NCBI RefSeq assembly: GCF_004362055.1
Contig: NZ_SNXB01000004.1
Location: forward strand, 310,001-374,000
Direction: 5' to 3'
Length of the DNA: 64,000 nucleotides
Source of the DNA: Flavobacterium sp. 245
GTDB taxonomy: Bacteria > Bacteroidota > Bacteroidia > Flavobacteriales > Flavobacteriaceae
Shown here: positions 44,981 through 52,804 of the stretch, piece by piece
Position numbering within the stretch: position 1 is the first letter of the stretch
Layout of the letters: the number at the start of each line of letters is the position of its first letter
The notes under the pieces: generated by a model
Told to the model about the DNA's origin: nothing
Database searches by the model: none
What the model saw: only the letters and a program-made list of their open reading frames with translations
Position numbers and translations under genes: made by a program

Positions 44981-45664
44981 ATGTCACAAACCGTACTGTC
45001 TCTTAAAGAAGTCACTATATATCAAGAAGGAAGAAAAATTATATCTCATATTAATTTAGATGTTGAACATGGTGAATTTATCTACATCATTGGGAAAACA
45101 GGTTCCGGAAAAAGTAGTTTCTTAAAAACTTTATACGCAGATTTGCCTCTTACAGAAGGTGAAGGTCATATAGTTGAATTTGATTTGGCAACTTTAAAAG
45201 AAAATGACATTCCGTATTTAAGACGTAAAATCGGGATTGTATTTCAGGATTTCAAATTGCTTCCAGATCGCTCCGTAAAAGACAATATGCTTTTTGTTCT
45301 AAAAGCAACAGGATGGGTGGACAAAGAAGGAATGGAACGCAAAATTGACGAAGTTCTAGATAAAGTTGGCATGAAAGATTTCGTTAATAAAATGCCTCAT
45401 CAGCTTTCTGGCGGTGAACAACAGCGTGTTGCAATTGCTCGTGCTTTGCTTAATGATCCTGAATTTATTTTGGCCGATGAACCAACAGGAAACCTTGATC
45501 CACAAACGAGTTCTGAAGTTCTTGAAGTATTAAAAAACATTAATGCTCTTGGTAAAACGGTTATCATGGCTACGCACGATTATGCTTTGTTGATGAAATT
45601 TCCATCAAAAACATTGAAGTGCGAGGATGAAAGAATCTTCGAAGTGGTGCAACGTTCGGTGTAA
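44981..45664 (+). CDS. ftsE: FtsE-like cell division ABC ATPase
   Basis: I start at ATG 44981 (227 aa, 'MSQTVLSLKEVTIYQEG'); the upstream in-frame ATG at 44915 adds a segment with no family match. Walker A is GKTGSGKS (38-45), the ABC signature LSGGE (142-146), Walker B FILADE (162-167), and the D-loop GNLDP follows. It is closest to FtsE, the ATPase that with FtsX activates periplasmic peptidoglycan hydrolases at the septum. LolD/MacB-type ATPases are similar, so the name rests on overall motif spacing. No ftsX lies nearby; the next gene, a glycosyltransferase, overlaps the stop codon by 1 nt (TAATG). Confidence 0.82.
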   Translation: MSQTVLSLKEVTIYQEGRKIISHINLDVEHGEFIYIIGKTGSGKSSFLKTLYADLPLTEGEGHIVEFDLATLKENDIPYLRRKIGIVFQDFKLLPDRSVKDNMLFVLKATGWVDKEGMERKIDEVLDKVGMKDFVNKMPHQLSGGEQQRVAIARALLNDPEFILADEPTGNLDPQTSSEVLEVLKNINALGKTVIMATHDYALLMKFPSKTLKCEDERIFEVVQRSV

Positions 45665-46542
45665 TGCTTTCCATTTTAATTCCGGTTTATCATTATAATG
45701 CTTTTCCTCTTGTTGAAGAACTTGTAAAGCAATGTAATTTATTCGGAATTGCTTTTGAAATTCTATGTCAGGACGACGCTTCAAATTCAAATGAAAATAC
45801 TCTAAACCAAGAAATTAACTCTTTTTATGATTGTTCCTTTTTTATAAATGAGATCAATTTAGGAAGGGGAAAAAACATCAATTTATTAGCTCAAAAAGCA
45901 AAATACGATTGGCTGTTAATTTTAGATTGCGATACATTTCCTGCGAAAGACAATTTTATTCAAAACTATATTTCTACAATTTCAAATTCCGAGGAAAAAA
46001 TCATTTTTGGCGGTATTATTTATGAAGATAAAAAGCCAGAAAAAGAACAACTTTTACGTTGGATTTACGGTCAAAAAAGAGAAACTGTGTCAATTTTGAC
46101 TTCTAATTTATTGATTAAAAAAGAAATTTTTCTACAATATCCTTTCGACGATTCTATTACAAAATATGGCTATGAAGATTTGTGTTTTTTCTCTATTTTA
46201 AGAAAGAACAATTTCAGAATTTCTCAAATCGAAAATCCAACTTTTCATCTGAATTTAGAAACTTCCGAATTCTTTTTGAAGAAGACAAAAACAGCTTTAG
46301 AAAATTTAGTTTTTCTTTATAATTCAGGGAAAATTTCTTCGGAAGAAAGTAAAATAATTAAAGCTTTTGAGTTTCTAAAAAAGCTAAAATTGATTCGTTT
46401 TACGGTTTCTGTTTTCAAAAAGAATAAAAATAAAATCGAACGAAATTTACTTTCTGAAAAACCGTCTTTATTTCTTTTTGATCTTTATAAATTGGGATGT
46501 TTTTGTTTTTTGCATTCCTGCAAGGTTTCCAAAACCTTGTAG
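45664..46542 (+). CDS. Family 2 glycosyltransferase
   Basis: This 292-aa GT-A fold enzyme has 'ILIPVYHYNAFPLVEELVKQC', the nucleotide-binding 'CQDDASNSNEN' (~38) and the metal-binding 'LILDCDTFPAKDNF' (DxD, ~80-85), then the acceptor region 'YGYEDLCFFSILRKNN'. It transfers a sugar in cell-surface polysaccharide or glycan synthesis. Its start overlaps the ftsE stop, so the two are translationally coupled. The last seven residues and the TAG stop lie inside the left arm of a perfect 26-bp inverted repeat (46520-46599), so the repeat has probably replaced the original C-terminus. Confidence 0.88.
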   Translation: MLSILIPVYHYNAFPLVEELVKQCNLFGIAFEILCQDDASNSNENTLNQEINSFYDCSFFINEINLGRGKNINLLAQKAKYDWLLILDCDTFPAKDNFIQNYISTISNSEEKIIFGGIIYEDKKPEKEQLLRWIYGQKRETVSILTSNLLIKKEIFLQYPFDDSITKYGYEDLCFFSILRKNNFRISQIENPTFHLNLETSEFFLKKTKTALENLVFLYNSGKISSEESKIIKAFEFLKKLKLIRFTVSVFKKNKNKIERNLLSEKPSLFLFDLYKLGCFCFLHSCKVSKTL

Positions 46543-46599
46543 GTATAAACTACTTTATATGTGGAAGATAACATACCTACAAGGTTTTGGAAACCTTGC
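46520..46599. repeat. Perfect 26-bp inverted repeat (GCAAGGTTTTGG family), terminator-like
   Basis: Arms 46520-46545 and 46574-46599 are perfectly complementary over 26 bp. Each arm contains a smaller dyad (AAGGTTT...AAACCTT). The 28-nt loop is AT-rich. It lies between convergent genes and can act as a terminator in both directions. A related single arm, CCTACAAGGTTTTAAAAACCTTGCAGG, is at 62587-62613. Confidence 0.9.
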
Positions 46600-46611
46600 A
46601 CGATAACGGAA

Positions 46612-47697
46612 CTAAAGTTTTTCTAAAAACTCCTCCCACTGCTCCATTATTTTTTCCACCGAATAATTTTCAGATGTTTCTTTTGCATCACGACCAAATT
46701 TCATTCTAACTTCTTCATTTTCAATTAAAAAAGAAAGTTTTTCAACATACATTTCAATATTATTATCCGGAATCAAAAAGCCGTTTTCGGCATTTGTAAT
46801 AATCGTTCTTGGGCCAATTGGGCAATCATACGCGATACAAGGCAAACCGGAGGCCATTGCTTCCAACAAAACCATCGGAAAACCTTCTGTTCTTGAAGTC
46901 ATGGCGTAAATCGAATATTCCAGGTATTTTTCTTCAATATTTTTGACGAAAGGACAAATATTTGTGTTTGATTGTATTCTTACATCAATGATTGTATTTT
47001 TTAAAGATTCAACATCATCCGTATAAATATCTAAAGTCCAATCCGGATGTTTCTTGATTACTTTTTCCCAAATTAACAGCAATCTATCTAATCCTTTTTC
47101 ATAAGAATTTCTAGCAATTGCAATTATTCTTTTCTCCTTTAAATTAGAAACAACTGTTGTCTGAATCCATGACGGATTCGGAATTACAATTCCATTTTCA
47201 ACATTCCATTCGTTCAAACTTTCTTCAGATAAAGCAACTATTTTGGTAAACTTTCCGGCACTAAAATCTTTAAAACGATATTTTGTACTTGAAACAAATT
47301 TTGATAGTAAATCAGTTTTCTGAAATTTCTCTTCGATAAATTTAGAGCCATGACATTCAAATACAATTGGAACTTTTGTTTTCGTAATAAAAGGAAAGCT
47401 AAAAGCCTTTAAACCATTATCTGCGACTAAAATAATATCTGGGTTTATTTCGCTTATTTGTCGATTTATTTGTTCTCGAAAAGCTTTAAAAAAAGTAAAA
47501 CCTTTTCCGTTTAAAGTCACATTATGAAAGACAATTTTAGAATTAAATTCATAAAAAAACAAATCATCTTCTTCATTCTGAGATAAAACATGAACTTCAT
47601 ATCCAAAATTTTCGACAAAATAATTCGCTTTTATCGAAAGTACGCGGGCGACGCCACCAGCATTTTTAATTTTGGGAACAAAGTAAAGCAGTTTCAT
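46612..47697 (-). CDS. Family 4 glycosyltransferase
   Basis: This 361-aa GT-B enzyme opens 'KLLYFVPKIKNAGGVARVLSIKANYF', the glycine-rich N-lobe. The C-lobe has 'IIAIARNSYEKGLDRLLLIWEKV', 'TSRTEGFPMVLLEAMASGLPCIAYDCPIGP' (the EGFPxxLLEAMA motif that grips the nucleotide sugar) and 'ENGFLIPDNN'. It retains a sugar-nucleotide transferase architecture for surface polysaccharide. It overlaps the FdtA-like gene by 4 nt (ATGA), so the genes 49248-46612 form a leftward operon. Confidence 0.9.
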   Translation of the reverse strand: MKLLYFVPKIKNAGGVARVLSIKANYFVENFGYEVHVLSQNEEDDLFFYEFNSKIVFHNVTLNGKGFTFFKAFREQINRQISEINPDIILVADNGLKAFSFPFITKTKVPIVFECHGSKFIEEKFQKTDLLSKFVSSTKYRFKDFSAGKFTKIVALSEESLNEWNVENGIVIPNPSWIQTTVVSNLKEKRIIAIARNSYEKGLDRLLLIWEKVIKKHPDWTLDIYTDDVESLKNTIIDVRIQSNTNICPFVKNIEEKYLEYSIYAMTSRTEGFPMVLLEAMASGLPCIAYDCPIGPRTIITNAENGFLIPDNNIEMYVEKLSFLIENEEVRMKFGRDAKETSENYSVEKIMEQWEEFLEKL

Positions 47698-48098
47698 TTT
47701 TTGGAAATCAAGAAAGTTCCAAAATCCCTAATATAATCTGATTCTTCAAAAACATCCGAAGCTAAAACGAGACAAACAGCGCCCGAAGAAAAGTTTTCTA
47801 GTTCTCTCCAAATTCCTTTTGGCAAATGCAATCCAATATTGGGTTTGTTGAGCAAAAAGCTTTTTTTATCGATTCCGTCATTGACTTTCACTTCAAAACT
47901 GCCGCTTAAAGCGATTAAAACTTCGTGTTGTTCAATGTGCGAATGACCTCCGCGAAAAGCAGAACTCGGAACATCAAAAAGATAATAAACACGCTTGAAT
48001 TCAAATGGCAAAATATCATTTTGAATAAAAGCCAAATTTCCTTTTAGATCTTCTACAACCGGAATTTGAAGTAATGTTATATCTTGAATTGTTGTCAT
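47694..48098 (-). CDS. FdtA/QdtA-like dTDP-sugar 3,4-ketoisomerase (WxcM-like cupin)
   Basis: I start at ATG 48098 (134 aa, 'MTTIQDITLLQIPVV'); the longer start at 48125 adds nothing conserved. It is a small cupin: 'VYYLFDVPSSAFRGGHSHIEQHEVLIALSGSFEVKV' has the RGxHxH motif with His52 and His54 in place of the FdtA catalytic pair. FdtA enzymes convert dTDP-4-keto-6-deoxyglucose to the 3-keto isomer, which an FdtB aminotransferase then aminates to give Fuc3N or Qui3N. The matching FdtB-like gene here is truncated (50960-51172), so the pathway may be broken. It overlaps the downstream glycosyltransferase by 4 nt. Confidence 0.82.
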   Translation of the reverse strand: MTTIQDITLLQIPVVEDLKGNLAFIQNDILPFEFKRVYYLFDVPSSAFRGGHSHIEQHEVLIALSGSFEVKVNDGIDKKSFLLNKPNIGLHLPKGIWRELENFSSGAVCLVLASDVFEESDYIRDFGTFLISKK

Positions 48099-48150
48099 AA
48101 GTAAGTCGTAAAGTCGTAAGTCCAAAGTCGAAAAATCATCATTACATATT

Positions 48151-49248
48151 TTAACGTGCTTGCAACAAATTTAACCATTGTTGTCCAATTTTTTCCAATA
48201 AAAAAGGATCAATACTTTTGAGTGTATTTTTCTTGATATTTTGATACAAAACTGTATCAGAAATCAATAAATTCATTGCTTCTGAAAGCTTCTTCCAATT
48301 TTGATTTTCTACTAAAATGCCATTTTTAAAAGAAGAAATCATATCTCTCGGCCCGAAATTACAGTCAAAAGAAACAACAGGAATTTCACACGCCAAAGCT
48401 TCTAAAATAACATTCGGAAAACCTTCATTTTTACTGCTTAAAACTAAAAATTTTGCTCTGCTTAGGTATTTAAAAGGATTGTTTTGATAGCCCAAAAGAT
48501 GTACAAATCCTGAAATATTATTTTCTAAAATTGCTTTTTTAAGCTTCGCTTCGTCGCCATTTCCAATAATCACAAAATGAATTTGTTTTTGAGGTAAATC
48601 AGATTGAGCGTAAGCTGAAATAAGTTTATCAAACTGCTTTATTTCATTTTCATATTGACCAATAGCAATTATAAAATCAAATTCTAAATCAATTTTTTCA
48701 TTTTGTTTTTTTATAATTTCCTCTAAATAAATTGGATTATGAATCGTGACGACATTTTTTAACTGATGCTTTTTTTCAATCAATGTTTTCATTTCATTTG
48801 TAATCGCCACATTGGCAAAACAATGATTGTACATTAATCTCGTCAACCACGAATTATTCGGCATATAATGATCGATCAAAAAACTGTGAACGGTAAAAAT
48901 CGTCTTGGTATTATAAATAAATCGAGCTAGAACAAGTTCCTGAATTATCTTGGTTCGAAAACGAAAATCGATAATAAAATCGAATTCATTTTCATTCAAA
49001 TATTTTCGCAAAGCCCATAATCTTTTGGCTTTATTAAAAATTCCGTTGCTTTTATTTTTGAGTAAACCGAGATTTACCAATTTACCCAAATACGGAAAAC
49101 TTACTTCGTCTAAAACAATAATAATATCGACTTCAAAACCTTGATGCTGAAAAAAGATTGACAAATTTGCCATCACCCTGTCGCTACCGCCTCCGCTCAA
49201 GCGATAGCCAATTAAAGCAATTTTCTTTTTTTTGTGAGTCGATATCAT
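48151..49248 (-). CDS. Family 4 glycosyltransferase
   Basis: This 365-aa GT-B protein opens 'KKKIALIGYRLSGGGSDRVMANLSIFF'. The C-lobe carries 'SSKNEGFPNVILEALACEIPVVSFDCNFGPRDMI' and 'ENQNWKKLSEAMNLL'. It probably adds a sugar to a surface glycan together with the other transferases. It is the first gene of the leftward set 49248-46612, and a 52-bp gap separates it from the FdtA-like gene. The spacer to the divergent glycosyltransferase holds a GCAAAG-type inverted repeat. Confidence 0.9.
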   Translation of the reverse strand: MISTHKKKKIALIGYRLSGGGSDRVMANLSIFFQHQGFEVDIIIVLDEVSFPYLGKLVNLGLLKNKSNGIFNKAKRLWALRKYLNENEFDFIIDFRFRTKIIQELVLARFIYNTKTIFTVHSFLIDHYMPNNSWLTRLMYNHCFANVAITNEMKTLIEKKHQLKNVVTIHNPIYLEEIIKKQNEKIDLEFDFIIAIGQYENEIKQFDKLISAYAQSDLPQKQIHFVIIGNGDEAKLKKAILENNISGFVHLLGYQNNPFKYLSRAKFLVLSSKNEGFPNVILEALACEIPVVSFDCNFGPRDMISSFKNGILVENQNWKKLSEAMNLLISDTVLYQNIKKNTLKSIDPFLLEKIGQQWLNLLQAR

Positions 49249-49377
49249 TCGTGATTTCTTATTTTCGTATCAAATATATCTTTTTAACACATAGAAACAT
49301 AGATTAAAATGTGCAAAAAAGTATTCAATGTCAACGAGATCATTTTATAAATCTTTTTTCTTTAGTAACGAAAATTG

Positions 49378-49454
49378 CTCGCAAAGTAGCAAAGACGCAA
49401 AGTTTTATAAAACTTAAAAAAAGAAAAATCTTTGCGACTTCGCGACTTTGCGAG
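49378..49454. repeat. GCAAAGACGCAAAG-type inverted repeat
   Basis: The left arm (49378-49402) and right arm (49430-49454) are imperfect reverse complements, CTTTGCGACTTCGCGACTT against the left arm's TCGCAAAGTAGCAAAGACG. A copy of the left arm with the following AGTTTTATAAA is at 53797-53829. Confidence 0.8.
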
Positions 49455-49490
49455 ATTAAAAATAAGAATAGTAAACACTCTAAAAACAAT

Positions 49491-50405
49491 ATGCAGGATA
49501 ATTCAGTAGTAACTATTATTTGCTTGTGCTATAATCAGGAAAAGTTTGTCGCTGAAAGTTTATTTTCGGCAATAAATCAGGATTATCCGTTTATTGAGTT
49601 AATTATTGTTGATGATTTTAGTACCGATAATTCTAAAAAAACGATTGAAAACTGGCTTGTTGATTATCCTCAAATCCAATTTATTGCCAATGAAAAAAAT
49701 TTAGGTAGTACAAAATCTTTCAATAAAGCACTAAAACTGGCAAAAGGCGATTTTATAATTGATCTGGCCTGCGATGATATTTTGTTGCCAAATTGTGTTT
49801 CATTACAGCTAAAAGCGTTCGGCGAAACCTGTTTTAAAAACCTTGGTATTGTTTACGGAAATGCCGAATTAATCAATGAAAAAGGAAATTTTTATTTTTA
49901 TTATTTTCCTGTTGATGAATCGAAAAAGACAATCGAAAAAAGGCAAACCGGAGATATTTATTTAAGCGTTATTTCTGGTGGAAATAGTATTTGCTCCGTT
50001 TCTTCAATGGTTAAAAAATCGGTTTTTGATGATCTGGACGGTTATGATGAAAATCTGGCTTATGAAGATTTAGACCTTTGGATTCGGGCCTCAAGAAAAT
50101 ATGATTTTGATTATATTGATGAAATTTTAATCAAAAAAAGAATCTCAACAACTTCTTTGGGAACTCATTTTTTTCTCAAAAACGACGAAAGATCCAGGAA
50201 AATAAATTACTCTACTTATTTGATTATCAAAAAAGCGATTGCTTTAAATAAGACAAAAGAAGAGCATAAAGCCATTTTGAAACGAATACATTTTGAAATG
50301 ATTTTGGCTTTTAAAACTTCGAATTTTAAATTACTATTGAAATATATTTTATTGGAAATTAAACAACGTATCCATATTATAACAGAACACGGATTTACTT
50401 CGTAA
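49491..50405 (+). CDS. Family 2 glycosyltransferase
   Basis: I start at ATG 49491 (304 aa, 'MQDNSVVTIICLCYNQEKFV'). The in-frame start at 49311 translates the inverted repeat and is unlikely. The GT-A core has 'QDYPFIELIIVDDFSTDNS' (DD motif), 'NEKNLGSTKSFNKALKLAKGDFIIDLACDDILLPNC' (metal-binding DD) and 'YDENLAYEDLDLWIRASRKY' (catalytic ED). It is a processive-type or monosaccharide transferase for surface glycan. It is transcribed rightward, opposite to the rest of the cluster, and flanked on both sides by dispersed repeats. Confidence 0.88.
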   Translation: MQDNSVVTIICLCYNQEKFVAESLFSAINQDYPFIELIIVDDFSTDNSKKTIENWLVDYPQIQFIANEKNLGSTKSFNKALKLAKGDFIIDLACDDILLPNCVSLQLKAFGETCFKNLGIVYGNAELINEKGNFYFYYFPVDESKKTIEKRQTGDIYLSVISGGNSICSVSSMVKKSVFDDLDGYDENLAYEDLDLWIRASRKYDFDYIDEILIKKRISTTSLGTHFFLKNDERSRKINYSTYLIIKKAIALNKTKEEHKAILKRIHFEMILAFKTSNFKLLLKYILLEIKQRIHIITEHGFTS

Positions 50406-50498
50406 AGACGCGGATAAAAACAGATTTTTTTTTGATTAATGCATTAAAAAAATCCGTTTCATCCGCGTCTTCGCTTTAGCGAATCTGTGTCATCTGAG
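50394..50498. repeat. CGCGGAT-type inverted repeat
   Basis: Left arm: GATTTACTTCGTAAAGACGC, then GGATAAAAACAGATTTTTTT. Right arm: AAAAAAATCCGTTTCATCC, then GCGTCTTCGCTTTAGCGAATC. The arms are about 40 bp with a ~15-nt loop. It begins within the last codons of the glycosyltransferase gene and lies between convergent genes, so it may also terminate transcription. Confidence 0.75.
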
Positions 50499-50505
50499 TC
50501 CATTT

Positions 50506-50976
50506 TTATATTGTCAAAAAATCATCTAATTGTTGTTTTTCGCCTTCCCAGTCTCTTGAAATATTTTCACGTATTAACTTCGCAGGAATGCCTCCAATTA
50601 AAATATTATGTCCCCAAGAAGTATAATCTTTATTACAGAAGGAATTAGTCGCAATACTGCAAAAATCAGGCGTTATGGTATTTTTCATTATCGAAATTCT
50701 GCTTCCGCTAAAATTATAGTTTCCTATAAAAACTGGAGCCGTTTTTTTCTGTTTTTCACCATTTGTGGTATCAATCATATCATGAAAATTAGTATCTATA
50801 ATCTGGCTTTCAGCGCCTAAACGAACGTAATTTCCTAAAACAACTTTTTCCAGACAAATCAATTTTGCGTTTGATGCCATTGAAGACATATTTCCAAATT
50901 CGCAATATCCATTTTCTCCAATAAAAACAAAATAGTCTTTTCCGAATTGCGCGTGACCTTTAAAAGCCTTTGAAAA
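50506..50976 (-). pseudogene. Acyltransferase (hexapeptide-repeat), N-terminus deleted
   Basis: The frame is open from ~50976 and the first ATG is at 50889 (127 aa from there). The readable sequence continues upstream of that ATG with family-like sequence ('KGHAQFGKDYFVFIGENGYCEFGNMSS'), so the original start is missing. The rest is left-handed beta-helix hexapeptide sequence with 'SQIIDTNFHDMI' (catalytic-type His) and the C-terminal 'LIGGIPAKLIRENISRDWEGEK'. Related complete enzymes acetylate sugars in O-antigen-type loci. About one third of the protein, including the start, is lost where it meets the fdtB-like fragment, so it is probably non-functional unless the ATG at 50889 is used. Confidence 0.78.
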
Positions 50977-51172
50977 TTAAAACTAAAGCATCAAAACCAT
51001 TCCCTACTCCTATGCAATATTTCGTTTGATTGTATTCGGCGAAAGCCTTTTCAAAAGTTTCTACTTCTTTTCCTAAAATGTACCAGCCATTCTCTAAAAC
51101 TAATTTCAGTTTTTCGTGAAAAACAGTCTCATACAGTTCGTTTATTTTTTTAAGATCGAGAAATGGTATCAT
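50960..51172 (-). pseudogene. DegT/DnrJ/EryC1 (FdtB-like) aminotransferase, 3' part deleted
   Basis: The 70 residues are the N-terminus of a sugar aminotransferase: 'MIPFLDLKKINELYETVFH', 'LENGWYILGKEVETFEKAFAEY', 'YCIGVGNGFDALVLIFKG'. Complete FdtB-type enzymes are ~360-370 aa; the PLP lysine and nearly all the catalytic sequence are missing. The frame ends in TAA (50960-50962) within a few bases of the homology, and acyltransferase sequence resumes in another frame. The start overlaps the upstream FemAB-like gene by 4 nt (ATGA), so the operon is intact up to the break. Confidence 0.85.
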
Positions 51173-52116
51173 TTTAAATCGATTTTATAAAAATCCTGAT
51201 TGTAAACCGCACAGCCCAATTCTTCTTTTTGTTTTAAAAGTCCAGGATGATAACCGCTTTCGTTGTCTTCATTGACAATTCCCATATCAAAAAAGTGCTT
51301 GCCTTTTCGTTTGTATTTATGAATCAGATTAATGAATAAAAAATCAAGCGCTCTAACTTCTTCACCTTTTTTTGAAGTTGCGCCGTATTGCGATTTTATC
51401 ACATTTTCGGTTTCAAAAATCGTTATTCCGGCAATAATTTCATCGTTTTGATAAACAGAATATTGTCTGATATTTTGAGGAAAATTTTGTTTTAAAAGCG
51501 TAATTTCTTCTTTACTGTGAACCGGTTTTGAATCGAATTTTTCTAATAATCTTGGTTCTAGAATCAATTCCCAAAAAGGCTGAAAATCCTGTTCTTCGAC
51601 TATATCCAAATCAAGATTTTCAATTCGCCTGAAATGTTTCATTTTGCTTTTTGAAATCTTTAATGGTACTTGCAGATTAACGGCCAGATTCATTTCTTTT
51701 CTTTCCGGAACAGCATTTCTTTTAAACAAAAAAAAGTCAATTTCCTGATTTCCTTTCGAAAAATAAAAATCGGGAATTGGTTTATAATGAAAGGTTTCGA
51801 TTTTGTTTTCTTTCAAAAAAAATAAAATTTCATCTAAAATAATTTCCGCTTTTTCTGCTTTTAATTTAGATAAAAAAACCAATCCGCCGTAAGTAAGACC
51901 TTGATGCGAATGAACTGATTTTCCTTTTTTATTAGCTGGAAGAATCGCTTTCAATTTTTCGTTTTCAAAAATTAAAAGGGAAAAATCGTCAAAACGATCT
52001 TTATGGTAATCCATAAAATCGCGGTGAAACAAAAACGTAGCATTTTTGGCTTCGGTGATAAAATCGTTCCAAAGCTTATAATCGTTTTGATCGTATATTT
52101 TTACGGTAAATGCCAT
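51169..52116 (-). CDS. FemAB/GNAT-like acyltransferase
   Basis: This 315-aa protein resembles GNAT/FemAB-type transferases of polysaccharide loci. It opens with 'WNDFITEAKNATFLFHRDFMDYHKDRFDDFSLLIFENEKLKAILPAN' (the FemX-like N-lobe). The C-lobe has 'IRQYSVYQNDEIIAGITIFETENVIKSQYGATSKKGEEVRALDFLFINLIHKYKRKGKHFFDMG', a core acetyl-CoA-type fold. Such genes usually sit directly upstream of FdtB-like aminotransferases in Bacteroidota surface-sugar clusters, as here. The acyl donor and acceptor are unknown. Confidence 0.72.
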   Translation of the reverse strand: MAFTVKIYDQNDYKLWNDFITEAKNATFLFHRDFMDYHKDRFDDFSLLIFENEKLKAILPANKKGKSVHSHQGLTYGGLVFLSKLKAEKAEIILDEILFFLKENKIETFHYKPIPDFYFSKGNQEIDFFLFKRNAVPERKEMNLAVNLQVPLKISKSKMKHFRRIENLDLDIVEEQDFQPFWELILEPRLLEKFDSKPVHSKEEITLLKQNFPQNIRQYSVYQNDEIIAGITIFETENVIKSQYGATSKKGEEVRALDFLFINLIHKYKRKGKHFFDMGIVNEDNESGYHPGLLKQKEELGCAVYNQDFYKIDLK

Positions 52117-52124
52117 ATTTAAAG

Positions 52125-52727
52125 TTATTTATGATCAAATGCCTTTAAATGCCATTTGTATTTAACCGCCATTAATCGAACTACAATAATAACCAATGAA
52201 GTCACTAGATATAAAACATCAACATTTAGATTTAATTTTCGTAAACCAAAGAAAACTATTCCTCCCAAAATACAAATTGTCGCATAAATTTCTTCTCTAA
52301 AAACATTTGGGATTTCATTGCATAAAATATCTCTGATTACACCGCCAAAACAGGCTGTCATAGTTCCTAAAGCAATGCAAATTACAGGATGAAGCCCCGT
52401 TGTAAGTCCTTTTTCAAGACCAATTAAAGTAAAAACGCCAAGACCAATTGTATCAAATAAAAACAAAGACGTTCTCAATTTATCAAATCTTTTTCTGAAA
52501 ATTATGGCCAGAAAAAAACCTAAAATAATTACATAAACATACTGCATATCGCGCATCCAGCCTACAGGAGTTCTGCCAATCAAAACATCGCGAAGCGTTC
52601 CACCACCAACGGCAGTTACAAATGCAATAATAAAAACCCCAAAAGGATCGAGTTTTTTGTGCATTGCCGTTAAAGCGCCAGACATGGCAAAAGCCATCGT
52701 ACCAATAAGATCTAAAATATGAAACAT
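52125..52727 (-). CDS. TRIC-type cation channel family protein (UPF0126)
   Basis: This 200-aa protein has six or seven helices as two copies of the UPF0126 unit: 'TMAFAMSGALTAMHKKLDPFGVFIIAFVTAVGGGTLRDVLIG' and 'GLGVFTLIGLEKG...GTMTACFGGVIRDILCNEIP'. The GGGTxRD and GGxxRD repeats are the family's ion-path signature. Prokaryotic TRIC homologues are K+-permeable trimers of uncertain physiology. It is next to, but probably not part of, the sugar cluster; an 8-bp gap precedes the FemAB-like gene, so co-transcription is likely. Confidence 0.9.
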   Translation of the reverse strand: MFHILDLIGTMAFAMSGALTAMHKKLDPFGVFIIAFVTAVGGGTLRDVLIGRTPVGWMRDMQYVYVIILGFFLAIIFRKRFDKLRTSLFLFDTIGLGVFTLIGLEKGLTTGLHPVICIALGTMTACFGGVIRDILCNEIPNVFREEIYATICILGGIVFFGLRKLNLNVDVLYLVTSLVIIVVRLMAVKYKWHLKAFDHK

Positions 52728-52738
52728 TTTTGTTTAAA

Positions 52739-52774
52739 GTTGCAAAGGTTCAGAAGAGCAAAGGTACAAAGGTT
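52739..52774. repeat. TTGCAAAGGTACAAAGG dispersed repeat
   Basis: This 36-bp sequence recurs in reverse orientation at 62621-62655 (ACCTTTGTACCTTTGCTTC, then TTTGCAAC). Confidence 0.65.
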
Positions 52775-52804
52775 TTCTAGCTATAAAGTTGTAATTAATT
52801 CGAT

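Noticed and set aside
49311..49490. 60-residue N-terminal extension of the glycosyltransferase
   Set aside because: It translates the GCAAAG inverted repeat and has no family similarity; ATG 49491 fits the GT-A fold start.
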